This document shows positions 1 through 9,522 of a stretch of DNA of 36,751 nt, in pieces (position 1 is the first letter of the stretch; each line of letters starts with the position of its first letter). The notes beneath the pieces were generated by a model that saw nothing but the letters and a program-made list of their open reading frames with translations, had not been told where the DNA came from and did not search any database. The translations under genes were made by a program, and so were the position numbers. The DNA is from Rhodocyclaceae bacterium (lineage in GTDB: Bacteria > Pseudomonadota > Gammaproteobacteria > Burkholderiales > Rhodocyclaceae): NCBI GenBank assembly GCA_017553285.1, contig JAFZMK010000271.1:1-36751 (forward strand), in the 5' to 3' direction.

Positions 1-344
1 AGCAGGGAAAACACCGTGCGGTCGGCTGCCGTCAGCCGTCCGGCTTCGATGACGCACAGCACCGCGTCCACGCCGCCCAGCGCAGTGGTGACGGCGCGGT
101 TCATCGTGCGGTTGAGCGCACTTTTGTATTGCTTTTGAAAGCCGGGCGTGTCGACAAAGACAAACTGCGCGTCCGCCTCGGTGCGCACGCCCGTGATGCG
201 GTGACGGGTGGTTTGCGCCTTGCTCGATACGATGCTGATTTTTTGCCCGACAAGATGATTCAGCAGCGTGGACTTGCCCACATTCGGGCGCCCGGCAATG
301 GCGACGAAGCCGCAGCGGAAGCCTTCCGCCGCTTCACTTTCCAT
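1..344 (-). CDS. era: GTPase Era (partial, C-terminal part beyond window edge)
   Basis: Era is a small GTPase that binds 16S rRNA and helps mature the 30S subunit. About 114 N-terminal residues of a usual ~300 are visible. The frame shows the G1 loop GRPNVGKS (residues 18-25), the switch I segment TTRHRITG and the G3 motif DTPGF, which together are diagnostic of Era. The ATG at 344 lies inside the end of rnc, so the two genes overlap by 11 bases and are probably translationally coupled. The KH RNA-binding domain would lie outside the window. The rnc-era pairing is the classical arrangement. Confidence 0.95.
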   Translation of the reverse strand, partial: MESEAAEGFRCGFVAIAGRPNVGKSTLLNHLVGQKISIVSSKAQTTRHRITGVRTEADAQFVFVDTPGFQKQYKSALNRTMNRAVTTALGGVDAVLCVIEAGRLTAADRTVFSL

Positions 345-1047
345 CCGCACGCTCCAGCAGGATGTCCAGCGCCGCACGCGCGGCTTCCTGCTCGGCGGCG
401 CGGCGGCTGCTGCCTTCGCCCTGCACGGTCAAATCAAAGGCGCTGACGCGGCAGGCGGCGATGAAGGTTTGCGCGTGCGCCTCGCCGATGACTTCCAGCA
501 GCACGTATTCCGGACGCGGCTGGTGCCGCCCTTGCAGCCATTCCTGCAAACGGCTTTTGGCGTCTTTGACAGATTCTTCGTCCGGTTGCAGATTTTCCAG
601 TTGCGGCGCGTAGAGCCGTTCAATCACCGTGCGCGCGGCAGCAAAGCCGCCATCGAGAAACACGGCGGCAAACACGGCTTCGAGTGCGTCGGCGAGAATC
701 GACGGGCGGCGCTGGCCGCCGCTTTTGCGCTCGCCCTCGCCCAGACGCAGCATTTCCCCCAGCCCGATGCGCTGCGCGACTTCATGCAGCCCTTCCTGGC
801 GCACCAGCTTGGCGCGCAAACGCGAAAGCGCGCCTTCGCCAATATCCGGAAAACGATGGAACAGGGCGGCAGCAATCACGCAGTTCAGGATGCTGTCGCC
901 AAGAAATTCCAGCCGTTCGTTGTTCGGCTCGCCAAAGCTGCGGTGCGTCAGCGCGCAGCCAATCTGCGCCGTTTGCACGAAGTGATAGCCCAGCACAGTC
1001 TGCAACTGTTGCAGACTGTGCGCAGAAACAGACGCGCCGCGCGGCAT
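334..1047 (-). CDS. rnc: Ribonuclease III
   Basis: RNase III cleaves double-stranded RNA, processing the 30S rRNA precursor and structured mRNAs. The 237-residue protein carries the family signature [10 protein letters not shown] at residues 43-52, which supplies metal-binding acidic residues, a second acidic helix [15 protein letters not shown], and a C-terminal double-stranded RNA-binding domain ending in a basic/alanine-rich helix. The length is normal for the family. The frame stays open upstream, but the ATG at 1047 is chosen because it overlaps the last base of the preceding DUF4845 stop codon (TAATG), a common coupling geometry, and because the sequence upstream belongs to that gene. 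Confidence 0.95.
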   Translation of the reverse strand: MPRGASVSAHSLQQLQTVLGYHFVQTAQIGCALTHRSFGEPNNERLEFLGDSILNCVIAAALFHRFPDIGEGALSRLRAKLVRQEGLHEVAQRIGLGEMLRLGEGERKSGGQRRPSILADALEAVFAAVFLDGGFAAARTVIERLYAPQLENLQPDEESVKDAKSRLQEWLQGRHQPRPEYVLLEVIGEAHAQTFIAACRVSAFDLTVQGEGSSRRAAEQEAARAALDILLERADGK

Positions 1048-1412
1048 TACTGGTTCTTCAGGTCGTATTCGAAGTACAGACCCACGTTGTTGTACAGCGG
1101 CACTTTGCGCTCCCACGCCGCCTGGATGGTGAGCTTGCCGTTTTTGCGTTCGATTTTCAGGTCGTCGCCCTTGATGCTGATTACATCGTTAATCAGCGCG
1201 CGCTTGCGGAAGGATTCGGCAAGCTGGCCGCGCGTCATGCTGGCGTTGCGCTGACCTTCGCTGCCGATTTCATTGATGATGTTCTGCACCGTTTTCGCTT
1301 CGGTGATGGCGGGCAGCGCCTTGAAGGTAATCAGCAAGGCAATCGCCGCGAGAATGGCAAACGCCAGCATTTCCACGCCACTCAAACCGCGCTGTTTGGA
1401 TTTCAGATTCAT
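1047..1412 (-). CDS. DUF4845 family single-span membrane protein
   Basis: This 121-residue protein sits between lepB and rnc, where DUF4845 proteins occur in many beta- and gammaproteobacteria; their function is unknown. It has a short basic N-terminus, one hydrophobic segment (about residues 14-34) and a ~85-residue hydrophilic tail that should face the periplasm. The ATG at 1412 is preferred over an in-frame GTG five codons earlier because GGAG lies 9 bases before the ATG. The segment around G9 reads RG-LSGVE, with glutamate five residues after the glycine, as in type IV prepilins. The family assignment rests on position, size and topology rather than on a database match. Confidence 0.8.
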   Translation of the reverse strand: MNLKSKQRGLSGVEMLAFAILAAIALLITFKALPAITEAKTVQNIINEIGSEGQRNASMTRGQLAESFRKRALINDVISIKGDDLKIERKNGKLTIQAAWERKVPLYNNVGLYFEYDLKNQ

Positions 1413-1429
1413 GTGCGTAATCTCCACGA

Positions 1430-2218
1430 TTAATGAAAAGAGCCAACCCGTTTCAGGTCGCCGAGGTTGAACCAGATAAAAAATGCCTTGCCGATCACGT
1501 GGTCTTCCGGCACGAAGCCCCAGATGCGGCTGTCAGAGCTGTCGTCACGGTTGTCCCCCATGACGAAATAATGCCCTTCCGGCACCTTGCAACGAACGCC
1601 GTCAGAAGTATACGTACAATTGCCCTCGTAAGGAAAGGCTAAATGACGCGGGATATAGGACGGCATCGAAGGTTCGATGAGCACGGAGTGCAGCGTCTCG
1701 CCGAGTTTTTCGGAAAACTCGGGCGTGGTGCGCAATTCATCCGGGTGCAGCCATTCGCCCGCCGTCTGCATCGGCACCCGCTCGCCGTTGATGATGAGGC
1801 GCTTGTCGGCATAGATGACTTCGTCGCCCGGCAGACCGACGACGCGCTTGATGTAGTCGATGCGCGGGTCGACCGGGTAGCGGAACACAATCACGTCACC
1901 GCGCTGCGGGCGCCCCATGGGCACGATTTCCGTATTCAGCAAGGGCAGGCGCAGCCCGTAGACCCATTTGTTGACGGCGATGAAGTCGCCCACCAGCAAG
2001 GTTGGCAGCATCGATCCGGAAGGAATCCGGAAGGGTTCGACGACAAACGAGCGCAGCGCGAAGACCAGCAAAATCACCGGAAAAAAGCCGCCGCCCCATT
2101 CCATCCACCACGGCGGGTTCGCATCCGGCGCGCGGCGTTTGCGGGCGTACAGATAGTCGTAGCCCCACAGGCCGCCCGTAATCAGCAGCAGGATGAACAG
2201 AATCAGCGCATAGTCCAT
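1430..2218 (-). CDS. lepB: Signal peptidase I
   Basis: LepB removes signal peptides from exported proteins at the periplasmic face of the inner membrane. The 262-residue protein has two N-terminal membrane segments (about residues 3-19 and 44-58), then IPSGSM, whose second serine (Ser69) is the nucleophile. The general-base lysine is Lys124 in DYIKRVVGLPGD, and the late family box GDNRDDSSDSR is present. The ATG at 2218 is chosen because it begins the first membrane helix and is preceded by a purine-rich GGAAGAGGAAAA stretch; the frame remains open upstream into lepA but that part is not LepB-like. The gene starts 20 bases after the lepA stop, as in many proteobacteria. Confidence 0.96.
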   Translation of the reverse strand: MDYALILFILLLITGGLWGYDYLYARKRRAPDANPPWWMEWGGGFFPVILLVFALRSFVVEPFRIPSGSMLPTLLVGDFIAVNKWVYGLRLPLLNTEIVPMGRPQRGDVIVFRYPVDPRIDYIKRVVGLPGDEVIYADKRLIINGERVPMQTAGEWLHPDELRTTPEFSEKLGETLHSVLIEPSMPSYIPRHLAFPYEGNCTYTSDGVRCKVPEGHYFVMGDNRDDSSDSRIWGFVPEDHVIGKAFFIWFNLGDLKRVGSFH

Positions 2219-2238
2219 GCTGGCGTTTTCCTCTTCCT

Positions 2239-4032
2239 TTATTTGTCGTCTGTACGCAACACTGCGAGGAAGGCGTCCTGCGGAATTTCCACGTTGCCGA
2301 CCTGCTTCATGCGTTTTTTGCCTTCTTTCTGTTTTTCCAGCAGCTTGCGTTTGCGGGTGATGTCGCCGCCGTAGCACTTGGCGAGCACGTTCTTGCGCAG
2401 CGCCTTGATGGTCTCACGGGCAATGATGTGGCTGCCGATGGCCGCCTGAATCGCCACGTCAAACATCTGCCTCGGGATGATGGCGCGCAGCTTCGCCGCC
2501 AGCTCCCGCCCGCGATGCTGGGCGCTGGCGCGGTGCACGATGACCGAGAGCGCGTCGACCTTTTCACCGGCCACCAGCATGTCGAGCTTCACCAGGTCTG
2601 CCGGGCGGTATTCGCTGAATTCGTAATCGAGCGAAGCGTAGCCGCGCGAGACCGATTTCAGGCGGTCAAAGAAATCCATCACCACTTCGTTCATCGGCAT
2701 GTCGTAGATCAACTGCACCTGCCGCCCGAGGTAACGCATGTCGACTTGCGCGCCGCGTTTCTGGTTGCACAGCGTCATCACCGGGCCGACATAATCTTGC
2801 GGCACAAAGATGGTGGCGCGGATGATGGGTTCGCAAATCTGCGCGATTTTCGACGGGTCGGGCAAATTGGCGGGGTTTTCGATGGTGTGCACCGTGCCGT
2901 CGTGCATCTGCACCTCATAGACCACGGTGGGCGCGGTGGTGATGAGGTCCATGTCGAATTCGCGTTCCAGCCGCTCCTGCACGATTTCCATGTGCAACAG
3001 ACCGAGAAAGCCGCAGCGGAAACCAAAGCCCAGCGCCTGCGAGACTTCCGGCTCGAATTGCAGCGCCGCGTCGTTCAACTGCAACTTTTCCAGCGATTCG
3101 CGCAGTTGTTCGTATTCGCTGGATTCCACCGGATACAGCCCGGCAAAGACCTGCGACTTGATTTCGCGAAAACCGGGCAGCGCCTCGGCGGCGGGCTGCG
3201 CCGCCAGCGTGACGGTGTCGCCCACGCGCGCGGCTTTGAGTTCCTTGATGCCGGCGATGATGAAGCCCACTTCGCCCGCCGAGAGCGCTTCGCGCGCCAC
3301 CGAACGGGGCGTGAATACGCCCAGTTGGTCGCAGGGATATTGCGCGCCGGTGGATTTGAGCAAAATGCGGTCTTTCAGGCGCAACACACCATCGACCACG
3401 CGCACCAGCATGACCACGCCGACGTAATTATCAAACCACGAATCAATAATCAGCGCCTTGAGCGACGCGTCCACGTCCCCCACCGGCGGCGGCACCCGGC
3501 AGACGACTTCTTCCAGCACGTCTTCAATGCCCAGCCCGGTTTTGGCGGAACACTGCGGCGCGTGCGAGGCGTCAATGCCGATGACATCTTCAATTTCCTG
3601 CCGCGCAACTTCGGGTGCCGCTGCGGGGAGATCAATTTTGTTCAGCACCGGCAACACTTCCACGCCCAGGTCAATGGCGGTGTAGCAGTTGGCGACCGTT
3701 TGCGCTTCCACGCCCTGCGAAGCGTCAACGACCAGCAGCGCGCCTTCGCAGGCGGACAGCGAACGGCTGACTTCGTAAGAGAAATCGACATGCCCCGGCG
3801 TGTCAATCAGATTCAGTTGATAGGTTTGCCCGTCGCGGGCGCGGTATTGCAAGGATGCGGTTTGCGCCTTGATGGTGATGCCGCGTTCGCGTTCCAGGTC
3901 CATCGAGTCGAGCACCTGCTCTTCCATCTCGCGCGTGCTCAAACCGCCGCAGTGATGAATCAGGCGGTCAGCCAGCGTCGACTTGCCGTGGTCGATGTGG
4001 GCGATGATGGAAAAATTGCGGATGTGCTGCAA
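2239..4032 (-). CDS. lepA: Elongation factor 4 (LepA), TTG start
   Basis: LepA/EF4 is a translational GTPase acting on ribosomes during initiation, biogenesis or stalled elongation. The 597 residues match the family length (~600). The G1 motif AHIDHGKST is at residues 11-19, followed by [17 protein letters not shown] and NKIDLP. The C-terminal LepA-specific domain ends in basic residues around [22 protein letters not shown]. The first codon is TTG; this places the first residue as in other LepA proteins (M[11 protein letters not shown]), and no in-frame ATG or GTG lies nearby upstream. No strong ribosome-binding site precedes it. A perfect 9-base-pair hairpin lies 26 bases upstream. Confidence 0.96.
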   Translation of the reverse strand: MQHIRNFSIIAHIDHGKSTLADRLIHHCGGLSTREMEEQVLDSMDLERERGITIKAQTASLQYRARDGQTYQLNLIDTPGHVDFSYEVSRSLSACEGALLVVDASQGVEAQTVANCYTAIDLGVEVLPVLNKIDLPAAAPEVARQEIEDVIGIDASHAPQCSAKTGLGIEDVLEEVVCRVPPPVGDVDASLKALIIDSWFDNYVGVVMLVRVVDGVLRLKDRILLKSTGAQYPCDQLGVFTPRSVAREALSAGEVGFIIAGIKELKAARVGDTVTLAAQPAAEALPGFREIKSQVFAGLYPVESSEYEQLRESLEKLQLNDAALQFEPEVSQALGFGFRCGFLGLLHMEIVQERLEREFDMDLITTAPTVVYEVQMHDGTVHTIENPANLPDPSKIAQICEPIIRATIFVPQDYVGPVMTLCNQKRGAQVDMRYLGRQVQLIYDMPMNEVVMDFFDRLKSVSRGYASLDYEFSEYRPADLVKLDMLVAGEKVDALSVIVHRASAQHRGRELAAKLRAIIPRQMFDVAIQAAIGSHIIARETIKALRKNVLAKCYGGDITRKRKLLEKQKEGKKRMKQVGNVEIPQDAFLAVLRTDDK

Positions 4033-4058
4033 GGTGAAGTTCCAGAAAGACAGACGGC

Positions 4059-4084
4059 GCGCGCCGGACTTTTGCCCGGCGCGC
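4059..4084 (-). terminator. GC-rich hairpin between the GGDEF gene and lepA
   Basis: The arms GCGCGCCGG (4059-4067) and CCGGCGCGC (4076-4084) are perfect inverted complements around an 8-base loop. Read on the minus strand, the stem is followed by a moderately T-rich run (CGTCTGTCTTTCTGG). It could be a weak intrinsic terminator for the diguanylate cyclase gene, or a structured 5' leader of lepA, since a TACAAT -10-like box lies just upstream of it. Confidence 0.5.
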
Positions 4085-4101
4085 TGGGTAAAAACTTCGG
4101 G

Positions 4102-4107
4102 ATTGTA
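4102..4107 (-). promoter_or_regulatory. Possible -10 box for lepA
   Basis: The minus strand reads TACAAT, matching five of six bases of the sigma-70 -10 consensus, 70 bases upstream of the lepA start. No convincing -35 hexamer was found at 16-18 bases spacing, so this is a weak candidate. If used, the transcript would contain the hairpin at 4059-4084 in its leader. Confidence 0.25.
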
Positions 4108-4128
4108 GCGCGTTTGCCGCGTTTGCGC

Positions 4129-5997
4129 CTAGCCTTCGGCTGCCTCTGGCGGTTTCGGCGCGGGCGTGGAAATCACCTTGTTCTTGCCTGCCTGCTTGGC
4201 CTGATACATGGCTTCATCGGCACGTTTGAGCAGCACGTCAAAATCTTCCCCCGGCACCCATTCGCTGACCCCGGCACTGAAGGTAATCAGCAAGCGCTGG
4301 TCGTTGGCAAGGAAATAGGTGCGGGTGAGTTCGCGCTGCAAGCGCACCAGCGCATCGGCAGCGTTTTCCAGCGTGGTATCCGGATAGATGATGACGAACT
4401 CTTCGCCACCCATGCGCGAGATGCTGTCGCTCGGGCGCAGGTTCTGGCGCACGACGCTGGTTAGGTGAATCAGTGCCTGGTCGCCCACGTCGTGCCCGTG
4501 GGTGTCGTTGAGCGCCTTGAAGTTGTCCAGATCCAGCAAGCCGACACAAATGGGCGCACGGTGGCGCTGCGAACGGGCGGCTTCGCGCGCGAAGGTCTCT
4601 TGCATCCCGCGACGGTTTTGCACGCCGGTGAGCTGGTCGTGACGCATCAGGTGGCTGGCTTGCTCCAGTTCCGCCTGCAATTCGGCAATGCGCTGCTCGG
4701 CCTGCTGGGCGCGGTCGCGGGCGGAGACCAGTTCATCGTGCGCGCGCTGGGTTTCTTCGCGGATGGAAGCGGTCTCTTGAATGACCACGTCGAGCACGTC
4801 GCGAATCTGCTGGATGTCCTTGGCATCATTGAGGCGCGGCAAGGCATCTGAGAGCGTGCCGTGATACGAGCCGGTGCTCTCGGTCATGCTTGCCAGTTGC
4901 GTGATGAAGCCGGTGAGCAGCTCGCGCAGCGATTGCTGCGATTGCACCAGGTCGTGCTTCAACTGGCCTTGCCGGTCGATGACTTCTTTCAGGCAGTTTT
5001 CCGCGTCATCGAGCGCGCGCATATCGTTGGGCGTCGTCAGCACCTGGCGCAGCCGCCCGATTTGCCCGGGCATGTATTGGTCATCGACGACCAGCACATC
5101 AATGTTTTCCAGCAACAATTGCAGCAGATGCAGCAGCCCGGCGCGCACCTCACCCATGTCGCCGGCGAGAATTTCGACGTGGAAGGCAAACGGACGCAAC
5201 TGCTGCACGAGGGCAGACAGTTGTTCCATCGTCGACACCGCGCGCGCCTGCTCCGCCAGCCGGTTGGCTTCCTTGAGCAATTCCGGCGCATCCTGCAACA
5301 GCGGCGGCGCGATGGTCTCCAGCACCACGCCGAAGAGTTCGCGCAACTGCGCAATCATCTCGCTGGCGTTGCCCGTGTTTAACGCCGCACCCGCTTGCGG
5401 CGCCCCTTGCGCTGTGCCCTGCGGGGCAGCAGTCATCGGTGCTGCCGGCGCGGCATCGCTGCGCACCGGACGGCTGGTCGGCGCGACCTCCGGCGGCAAT
5501 TCGCCTTCCAGCACCGCCTCGCCGCCGCCTTCGGGCGTGCGCGCCCACGCCTGCAACAAGCCTTGCAGGCGCGAATACAGCATGGAAGCACTTTGCGTGA
5601 GCAGCACGCGGTCGAGCGATTCGCGCTTGCGCGCCGTCGTCCAGCCTGCCTGGTTCGTCTCCCACTGGCGCAGCAACTGGTCAATCAGCGTGTTCCATTG
5701 CAGGTCTTCGGGCGAAAACGATTTCAGCCATTGCGAAAACGCCTTTTCCGCCTCTTCCAGATTGGTCTCGCCCAGCGCCGCCTGCATCTGCTTGATGGCG
5801 CGGGTCTGCTCGCCGCCTTGTGCGGGCAGGCGGGACGCCACTTTTTTCAGCAAGGTTTCGATACCCTGCAAGACATTGGGTTCTTTCGCCACTTCATAAT
5901 AGATGGCGGCGAAGTTTTCCGGCGACGGCTGCAAGCGGCGCTTGGCCAGAAGAATCAGCACATCGCGGGCAATTTCAGAAGGTTGTTGTGCGGCCAT
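4129..5997 (-). CDS. Soluble GGDEF-domain diguanylate cyclase
   Basis: This 622-residue protein should make the second messenger cyclic di-GMP from two GTP molecules. The catalytic motif is GGEEF at residues 530-534, an active variant of GGDEF. Five residues before it is an RxxD motif (R521-D524), the allosteric inhibitory site for c-di-GMP. The ~450-residue N-terminal part has no membrane span or recognisable PAS/GAF domain. It contains an Ala/Pro-rich linker (about residues 185-215) and a probable coiled coil just before the GGDEF domain. The ATG at 5997 begins MAAQQPSEIARD; an upstream in-frame extension is not supported. What signal the N-terminal region senses is unknown. It is transcribed towards lepA. 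Confidence 0.9.
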   Translation of the reverse strand: MAAQQPSEIARDVLILLAKRRLQPSPENFAAIYYEVAKEPNVLQGIETLLKKVASRLPAQGGEQTRAIKQMQAALGETNLEEAEKAFSQWLKSFSPEDLQWNTLIDQLLRQWETNQAGWTTARKRESLDRVLLTQSASMLYSRLQGLLQAWARTPEGGGEAVLEGELPPEVAPTSRPVRSDAAPAAPMTAAPQGTAQGAPQAGAALNTGNASEMIAQLRELFGVVLETIAPPLLQDAPELLKEANRLAEQARAVSTMEQLSALVQQLRPFAFHVEILAGDMGEVRAGLLHLLQLLLENIDVLVVDDQYMPGQIGRLRQVLTTPNDMRALDDAENCLKEVIDRQGQLKHDLVQSQQSLRELLTGFITQLASMTESTGSYHGTLSDALPRLNDAKDIQQIRDVLDVVIQETASIREETQRAHDELVSARDRAQQAEQRIAELQAELEQASHLMRHDQLTGVQNRRGMQETFAREAARSQRHRAPICVGLLDLDNFKALNDTHGHDVGDQALIHLTSVVRQNLRPSDSISRMGGEEFVIIYPDTTLENAADALVRLQRELTRTYFLANDQRLLITFSAGVSEWVPGEDFDVLLKRADEAMYQAKQAGKNKVISTPAPKPPEAAEG

Positions 5998-6101
5998 AAC
6001 CGAATCCCATAAAGACAATGACGAGCCATCACCGGCGCGCCAAAACATTTAGAAACGGAACAGGAAGAGGCGAACCTTACCACGACATGCCGTCCGACAA
6101 T

Positions 6102-6130
6102 TTGACGAAAACGGTGCACTGCTACACCGC
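6102..6130 (+). promoter_or_regulatory. Possible promoter for leuC
   Basis: The 178-base gap between the divergent GGDEF gene and leuC should hold both promoters. TTGACG at 6102-6107 matches five of six -35 consensus bases, but the best -10 partner, TACACC, lies only 15 bases on and is poor. An AATAAT at about 6135 is another possible -10 element. No operator or leader peptide was recognised. Confidence 0.25.
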
Positions 6131-6175
6131 AAGCTGTGGAATAATGGACGGCTTCACTGCACGCCCCAAGCGCCC

Positions 6176-7594
6176 ATGATTGCCCGAACACTGTACCAGA
6201 AACTGTGGGATAGCCACCTCGTCCGCGAAGAGGCCGACGGCACCGGCCTGCTCTACATCGACCGCCACCTGATTCACGAAGTCACCAGCCCGCAAGCCTT
6301 TGAAGGACTGCGTCTGGCCGGGCGCCAGCCGTGGCGCAGCCGTTCCATCGTCGCCACCGCCGACCACAACACGCCGACGACCAACTGGTCAGCAGGCATC
6401 GCGGGCATTGATGACCCCGTCTCCCGCCAGCAAATCGAAACGCTCGACAGCAACCTGCGCGGGCAAAACGTGCTGGCGTATTTCCCGTTCCGTGATTCAC
6501 GCCAGGGCATCGTGCACGTCATCGGCCCGGAAAACGGTGCCACCTTGCCGGGCATGACCGTCGTCTGCGGCGATTCGCACACCTCCACACACGGCGCTTT
6601 CGCCTGTCTCGCGCACGGCATCGGCACGTCCGAAGTCGAGCACGTCCTGGCCACGCAATGCCTGTTGCAGAAAAAATCCCGCACCATGCTCATCCGCGTT
6701 GATGGGCAGACCGGCGAGGGCGTCACCGCCAAAGACATTGCACTGGCCATCATCGGGCGCATCGGCACGGCGGGCGGCACCGGCTACGCCATCGAATTTG
6801 CCGGCAGCGCCATCACCGCCCTCAGCATGGAAGGGCGCATGACGCTGTGCAACATGGCCATCGAAGGCGGTGCCCGCATGGGCTTTGTCGCCGTCGATGA
6901 CACCACCATCGACTACCTGCGTGGCCGCCCCTTCTCGCCCGAAGGCAAACAATGGGAGCAAGCCGTCGCCTACTGGAAAACCCTGCATTCGGACGAGGGC
7001 GCGGTGTTCGACAAAACCATTGTTCTTGATGCCGCCCGCATCGTGCCGCAAATCACCTGGGGCACCTCGCCCGAGATGGTCACCGGCATTGACGGCGTCG
7101 TGCCCGACCCGGCGCAGGAAGCCGACCCCGTGCGCCGGCAAGGCATGGCGCGCGCCCTGCAATATATGGACTTGACGCCCGGCACGCCGATGGCAAGCAT
7201 TTCGGTCGACCGCGTCTTCATCGGCTCGTGCACCAACTCGCGCATTGAAGACCTGCGCGCCGCCGCGCACATCCTGCAAGGCAAGCGCATCGCCGCCAAC
7301 ATCAAACAGGCGCTCGCTGTGCCCGGTTCCGGTCTGGTCAAACGGCAGGCCGAAGCCGAAGGGCTGGACAAAATTTTCACCGCCGCCGGTTTTGAATGGC
7401 GCGAACCGGGCTGTTCCATGTGTCTGGCGATGAATAACGACCGCCTCGGCGCGGGCGAACGCTGCGCCTCCACTTCCAACCGCAATTTTGAAGGTCGTCA
7501 AGGCGCGGGCGGGCGCACGCATCTGCTCAGCCCCGCCATGGCCGCCGCCGCCGCCATTGCCGGTCACTTCACCGACGTGCGCCGCCTGCGCTGA
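6176..7594 (+). CDS. leuC: 3-isopropylmalate dehydratase large subunit
   Basis: LeuC with LeuD isomerises 2-isopropylmalate to 3-isopropylmalate, the second step committed to leucine. It belongs to the aconitase family and carries a [4Fe-4S] cluster. The 472 residues match the family (~466-475). The three cluster ligands are visible as Cys352 (GSCTNSR) and Cys413/Cys416 (PGCSMC). Active-site segments DHNTPTT and [12 protein letters not shown] are intact. The ATG at 6176 gives the typical N-terminus ([12 protein letters not shown]). It is the first gene of a plus-strand group with the small lipoprotein gene, leuD, leuB and asd. Confidence 0.97.
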   Translation: MIARTLYQKLWDSHLVREEADGTGLLYIDRHLIHEVTSPQAFEGLRLAGRQPWRSRSIVATADHNTPTTNWSAGIAGIDDPVSRQQIETLDSNLRGQNVLAYFPFRDSRQGIVHVIGPENGATLPGMTVVCGDSHTSTHGAFACLAHGIGTSEVEHVLATQCLLQKKSRTMLIRVDGQTGEGVTAKDIALAIIGRIGTAGGTGYAIEFAGSAITALSMEGRMTLCNMAIEGGARMGFVAVDDTTIDYLRGRPFSPEGKQWEQAVAYWKTLHSDEGAVFDKTIVLDAARIVPQITWGTSPEMVTGIDGVVPDPAQEADPVRRQGMARALQYMDLTPGTPMASISVDRVFIGSCTNSRIEDLRAAAHILQGKRIAANIKQALAVPGSGLVKRQAEAEGLDKIFTAAGFEWREPGCSMCLAMNNDRLGAGERCASTSNRNFEGRQGAGGRTHLLSPAMAAAAAIAGHFTDVRRLR

Positions 7595-7633
7595 CTTTTT
7601 CCCTGTCTCATCCTTTCACGGAGGTATCCCATC

Positions 7634-7759
7634 ATGAAAAAACTTCCCCTGATTCTCGCCTGCCTCATCGCACTGGGCACCGCCGCCTGCAACACCGTCA
7701 AGGGCGTTGGCCGGGATATTCAAAAAGGCGGTCAAGCCATCGAAAAAGCCGCCCAATAA
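7634..7759 (+). CDS. Entericidin-like small lipoprotein
   Basis: This 41-residue protein starts [15 protein letters not shown] and has a signal sequence leading to a candidate lipobox GTAAC with Cys19 as the lipidated residue. The tail contains [14 protein letters not shown], which is characteristic of the entericidin EcnA/EcnB family of small cell-envelope lipoproteins. A strong GGAGG (7620-7624) stands 9 bases before the ATG. The stop codon overlaps the leuD start (TAATG), so leuD is probably translated by reinitiation. Entericidin-like genes are known between leuC and leuD in betaproteobacteria; no role in leucine synthesis is established. The threonine at the -3 position of the lipobox is less usual than leucine. 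Confidence 0.85.
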   Translation: MKKLPLILACLIALGTAACNTVKGVGRDIQKGGQAIEKAAQ

Positions 7760-8397
7760 TGGAAGCCTTTACCCACCTCGACGGACTGGTCGCGCCGCTG
7801 GACCGCAACAACGTCGACACCGACGCCATCATCCCCAAGCAATTCCTCAAATCCATCCACCGCAGCGGCTTCGGCCCCAATGCGTTTGACGAATGGCGCT
7901 ATCTGGACGTTGGCCAACCCGGGCAAGATTGCTCCGCGCGTCCGAAAAACCCCGATTTCCCGCTCAATCAGGCGCGCTATGAAGGCGCGCAAATTTTGCT
8001 CACGCGGCAAAATTTCGGCTGCGGCTCATCGCGCGAACACGCCCCGTGGGCGCTGCTCGATTACGGTTTTCGCGCCATCCTCGCCGAATCGTTTGCCGAT
8101 ATTTTCTTCAACAACTGCTTCAAAAACGGCATCCTGCCCATCGTGCTGCCGGCGGCGGAAATCGACACCCTGTTTCAGCAAACGCTGGCCACGCCCGGCT
8201 ATCGTCTGGTCATCGACCTGCCCGCGCAGCGCATCCAGTGTCCGGACGGGCGCAGCATCGCCTTTGAAGTCGATGCCTTCCGCAAAGAATGCCTGCTCAA
8301 CGGCTGGGACGACATCGGTCTGACCCTGCGCCATGCCGACGCCATCCGCGCCTTTGAAGCCGCCCACCGCGAGCGTCACCCGTACTTTTTCCGCTGA
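7759..8397 (+). CDS. leuD: 3-isopropylmalate dehydratase small subunit
   Basis: LeuD is the swivelling small subunit that completes the LeuCD isomerase in leucine synthesis. Its 212 residues fit the family (~200-215). The conserved N-terminus [17 protein letters not shown] and the segment [15 protein letters not shown], which lines the substrate pocket, are both intact. The ATG overlaps the stop codon of the entericidin-like gene, and leuD lacks a clear ribosome-binding site of its own, which suits translational coupling. Confidence 0.97.
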   Translation: MEAFTHLDGLVAPLDRNNVDTDAIIPKQFLKSIHRSGFGPNAFDEWRYLDVGQPGQDCSARPKNPDFPLNQARYEGAQILLTRQNFGCGSSREHAPWALLDYGFRAILAESFADIFFNNCFKNGILPIVLPAAEIDTLFQQTLATPGYRLVIDLPAQRIQCPDGRSIAFEVDAFRKECLLNGWDDIGLTLRHADAIRAFEAAHRERHPYFFR

Positions 8398-8429
8398 ACC
8401 GCCCACTTTCCCGCAAGGAACCTGTTCCC

Positions 8430-9482
8430 ATGAAAATCTGCGTCCTGCCCGGCGACGGCATTGGCCCCGAAATCACCCGCGAAGCCGTCCGCGTACTGCA
8501 AGCACTGGTGCCACAAGCCGAGGTTGAAGAAGCCCTGCTCGGCGGCATTGCCGTCGACACCACGGGCGACCCCTATCCTGACGCCACCCGCCAACTTGCC
8601 CGCGCGGCAGATGCCGTCTTGCTCGGTGCCGTCGGCGGTCCGAAATGGGATAACCTGCCGCGCGAACAACGCCCCGAACGCGGTCTGCTGGGCATCCGTC
8701 AAGACCTCGGACTGTTCGCCAACCTGCGCCCCGCCATCCTCTATAAAGAACTGGCCAACGCCTCGTCGCTGAAACCCGAACTGGTCGCCGGGCTGGACAT
8801 CCTGATTGTGCGCGAACTCACTGGCGACATTTACTTCGGCCAGCCGCGCGGCGTCGAAATGCGCGATGGGCAGCGTTTCGGCTTCAACACCATGCACTAT
8901 AACGAGGGCGAAATCCGCCGCATCGGTCGCGTCGCCTTCGATGCCGCGCGCAAGCGTGGCAAGCGGCTGTGCTCGGTCGACAAAATGAACGTGCTGGAAA
9001 CCACGCAACTGTGGCGCGACGTAATGAACGAACTCGCCCCGGAATATCCGGATGTCACCCTCTCGCACATGCTGGTCGACAACTGCGCCATGCAGCTTGT
9101 GCGCGAACCGAGGCAGTTTGACGTCATCGTCACCGGCAATCTTTTTGGCGACATCCTCTCGGACGAAGCCGCCATGCTCACCGGCTCCATCGGCATGTTG
9201 CCCTCTGCCTCGCTGGACGAGCACAACAAAGGGCTGTACGAACCCTCGCACGGCTCGGCGCCAGACATCGCCGGCAAAAACATCGCCAACCCGCTGGCCA
9301 CCATCCTTTCCGCCGCCATGATGCTGCGCCACACCTTCAGTCTCGAAGCCGAAGCCGCCCGCATTGAAGCCGCCGTGCAAAAGGTGCTGGCACAAGGGCT
9401 GCGCACCGCCGACATCGCCGAAGGCGGCACACGCACCATCGGCACCCGCGAGATGGGTGATGCCGTGCTGGCGGCGCTGTAA
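8430..9482 (+). CDS. leuB: 3-isopropylmalate dehydrogenase
   Basis: LeuB oxidises and decarboxylates 3-isopropylmalate to 2-oxoisocaproate using NAD. The 350-residue protein begins [15 protein letters not shown]. It contains the substrate-binding arginine region ([24 protein letters not shown]), the catalytic Lys in [12 protein letters not shown], and the metal-binding signature [26 protein letters not shown] about 11 bases before the ATG serves as the ribosome-binding site. Together with leuC and leuD it covers the pathway after isopropylmalate synthase; leuA is not in this window. Confidence 0.97.
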   Translation: MKICVLPGDGIGPEITREAVRVLQALVPQAEVEEALLGGIAVDTTGDPYPDATRQLARAADAVLLGAVGGPKWDNLPREQRPERGLLGIRQDLGLFANLRPAILYKELANASSLKPELVAGLDILIVRELTGDIYFGQPRGVEMRDGQRFGFNTMHYNEGEIRRIGRVAFDAARKRGKRLCSVDKMNVLETTQLWRDVMNELAPEYPDVTLSHMLVDNCAMQLVREPRQFDVIVTGNLFGDILSDEAAMLTGSIGMLPSASLDEHNKGLYEPSHGSAPDIAGKNIANPLATILSAAMMLRHTFSLEAEAARIEAAVQKVLAQGLRTADIAEGGTRTIGTREMGDAVLAAL

Positions 9483-9522
9483 AACTTTTCCACTTTTTTC
9501 TTGCCAACTTTCGAGAACCCAC

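Noticed and set aside
2428-4464. Long open frame (678 codons) on the plus strand opposite lepA
   Set aside because: It is a by-product of GC-rich codon use in lepA: the composition is His/Arg/Gln-rich, there is no recognisable motif, and lepA on the other strand has all its family motifs.
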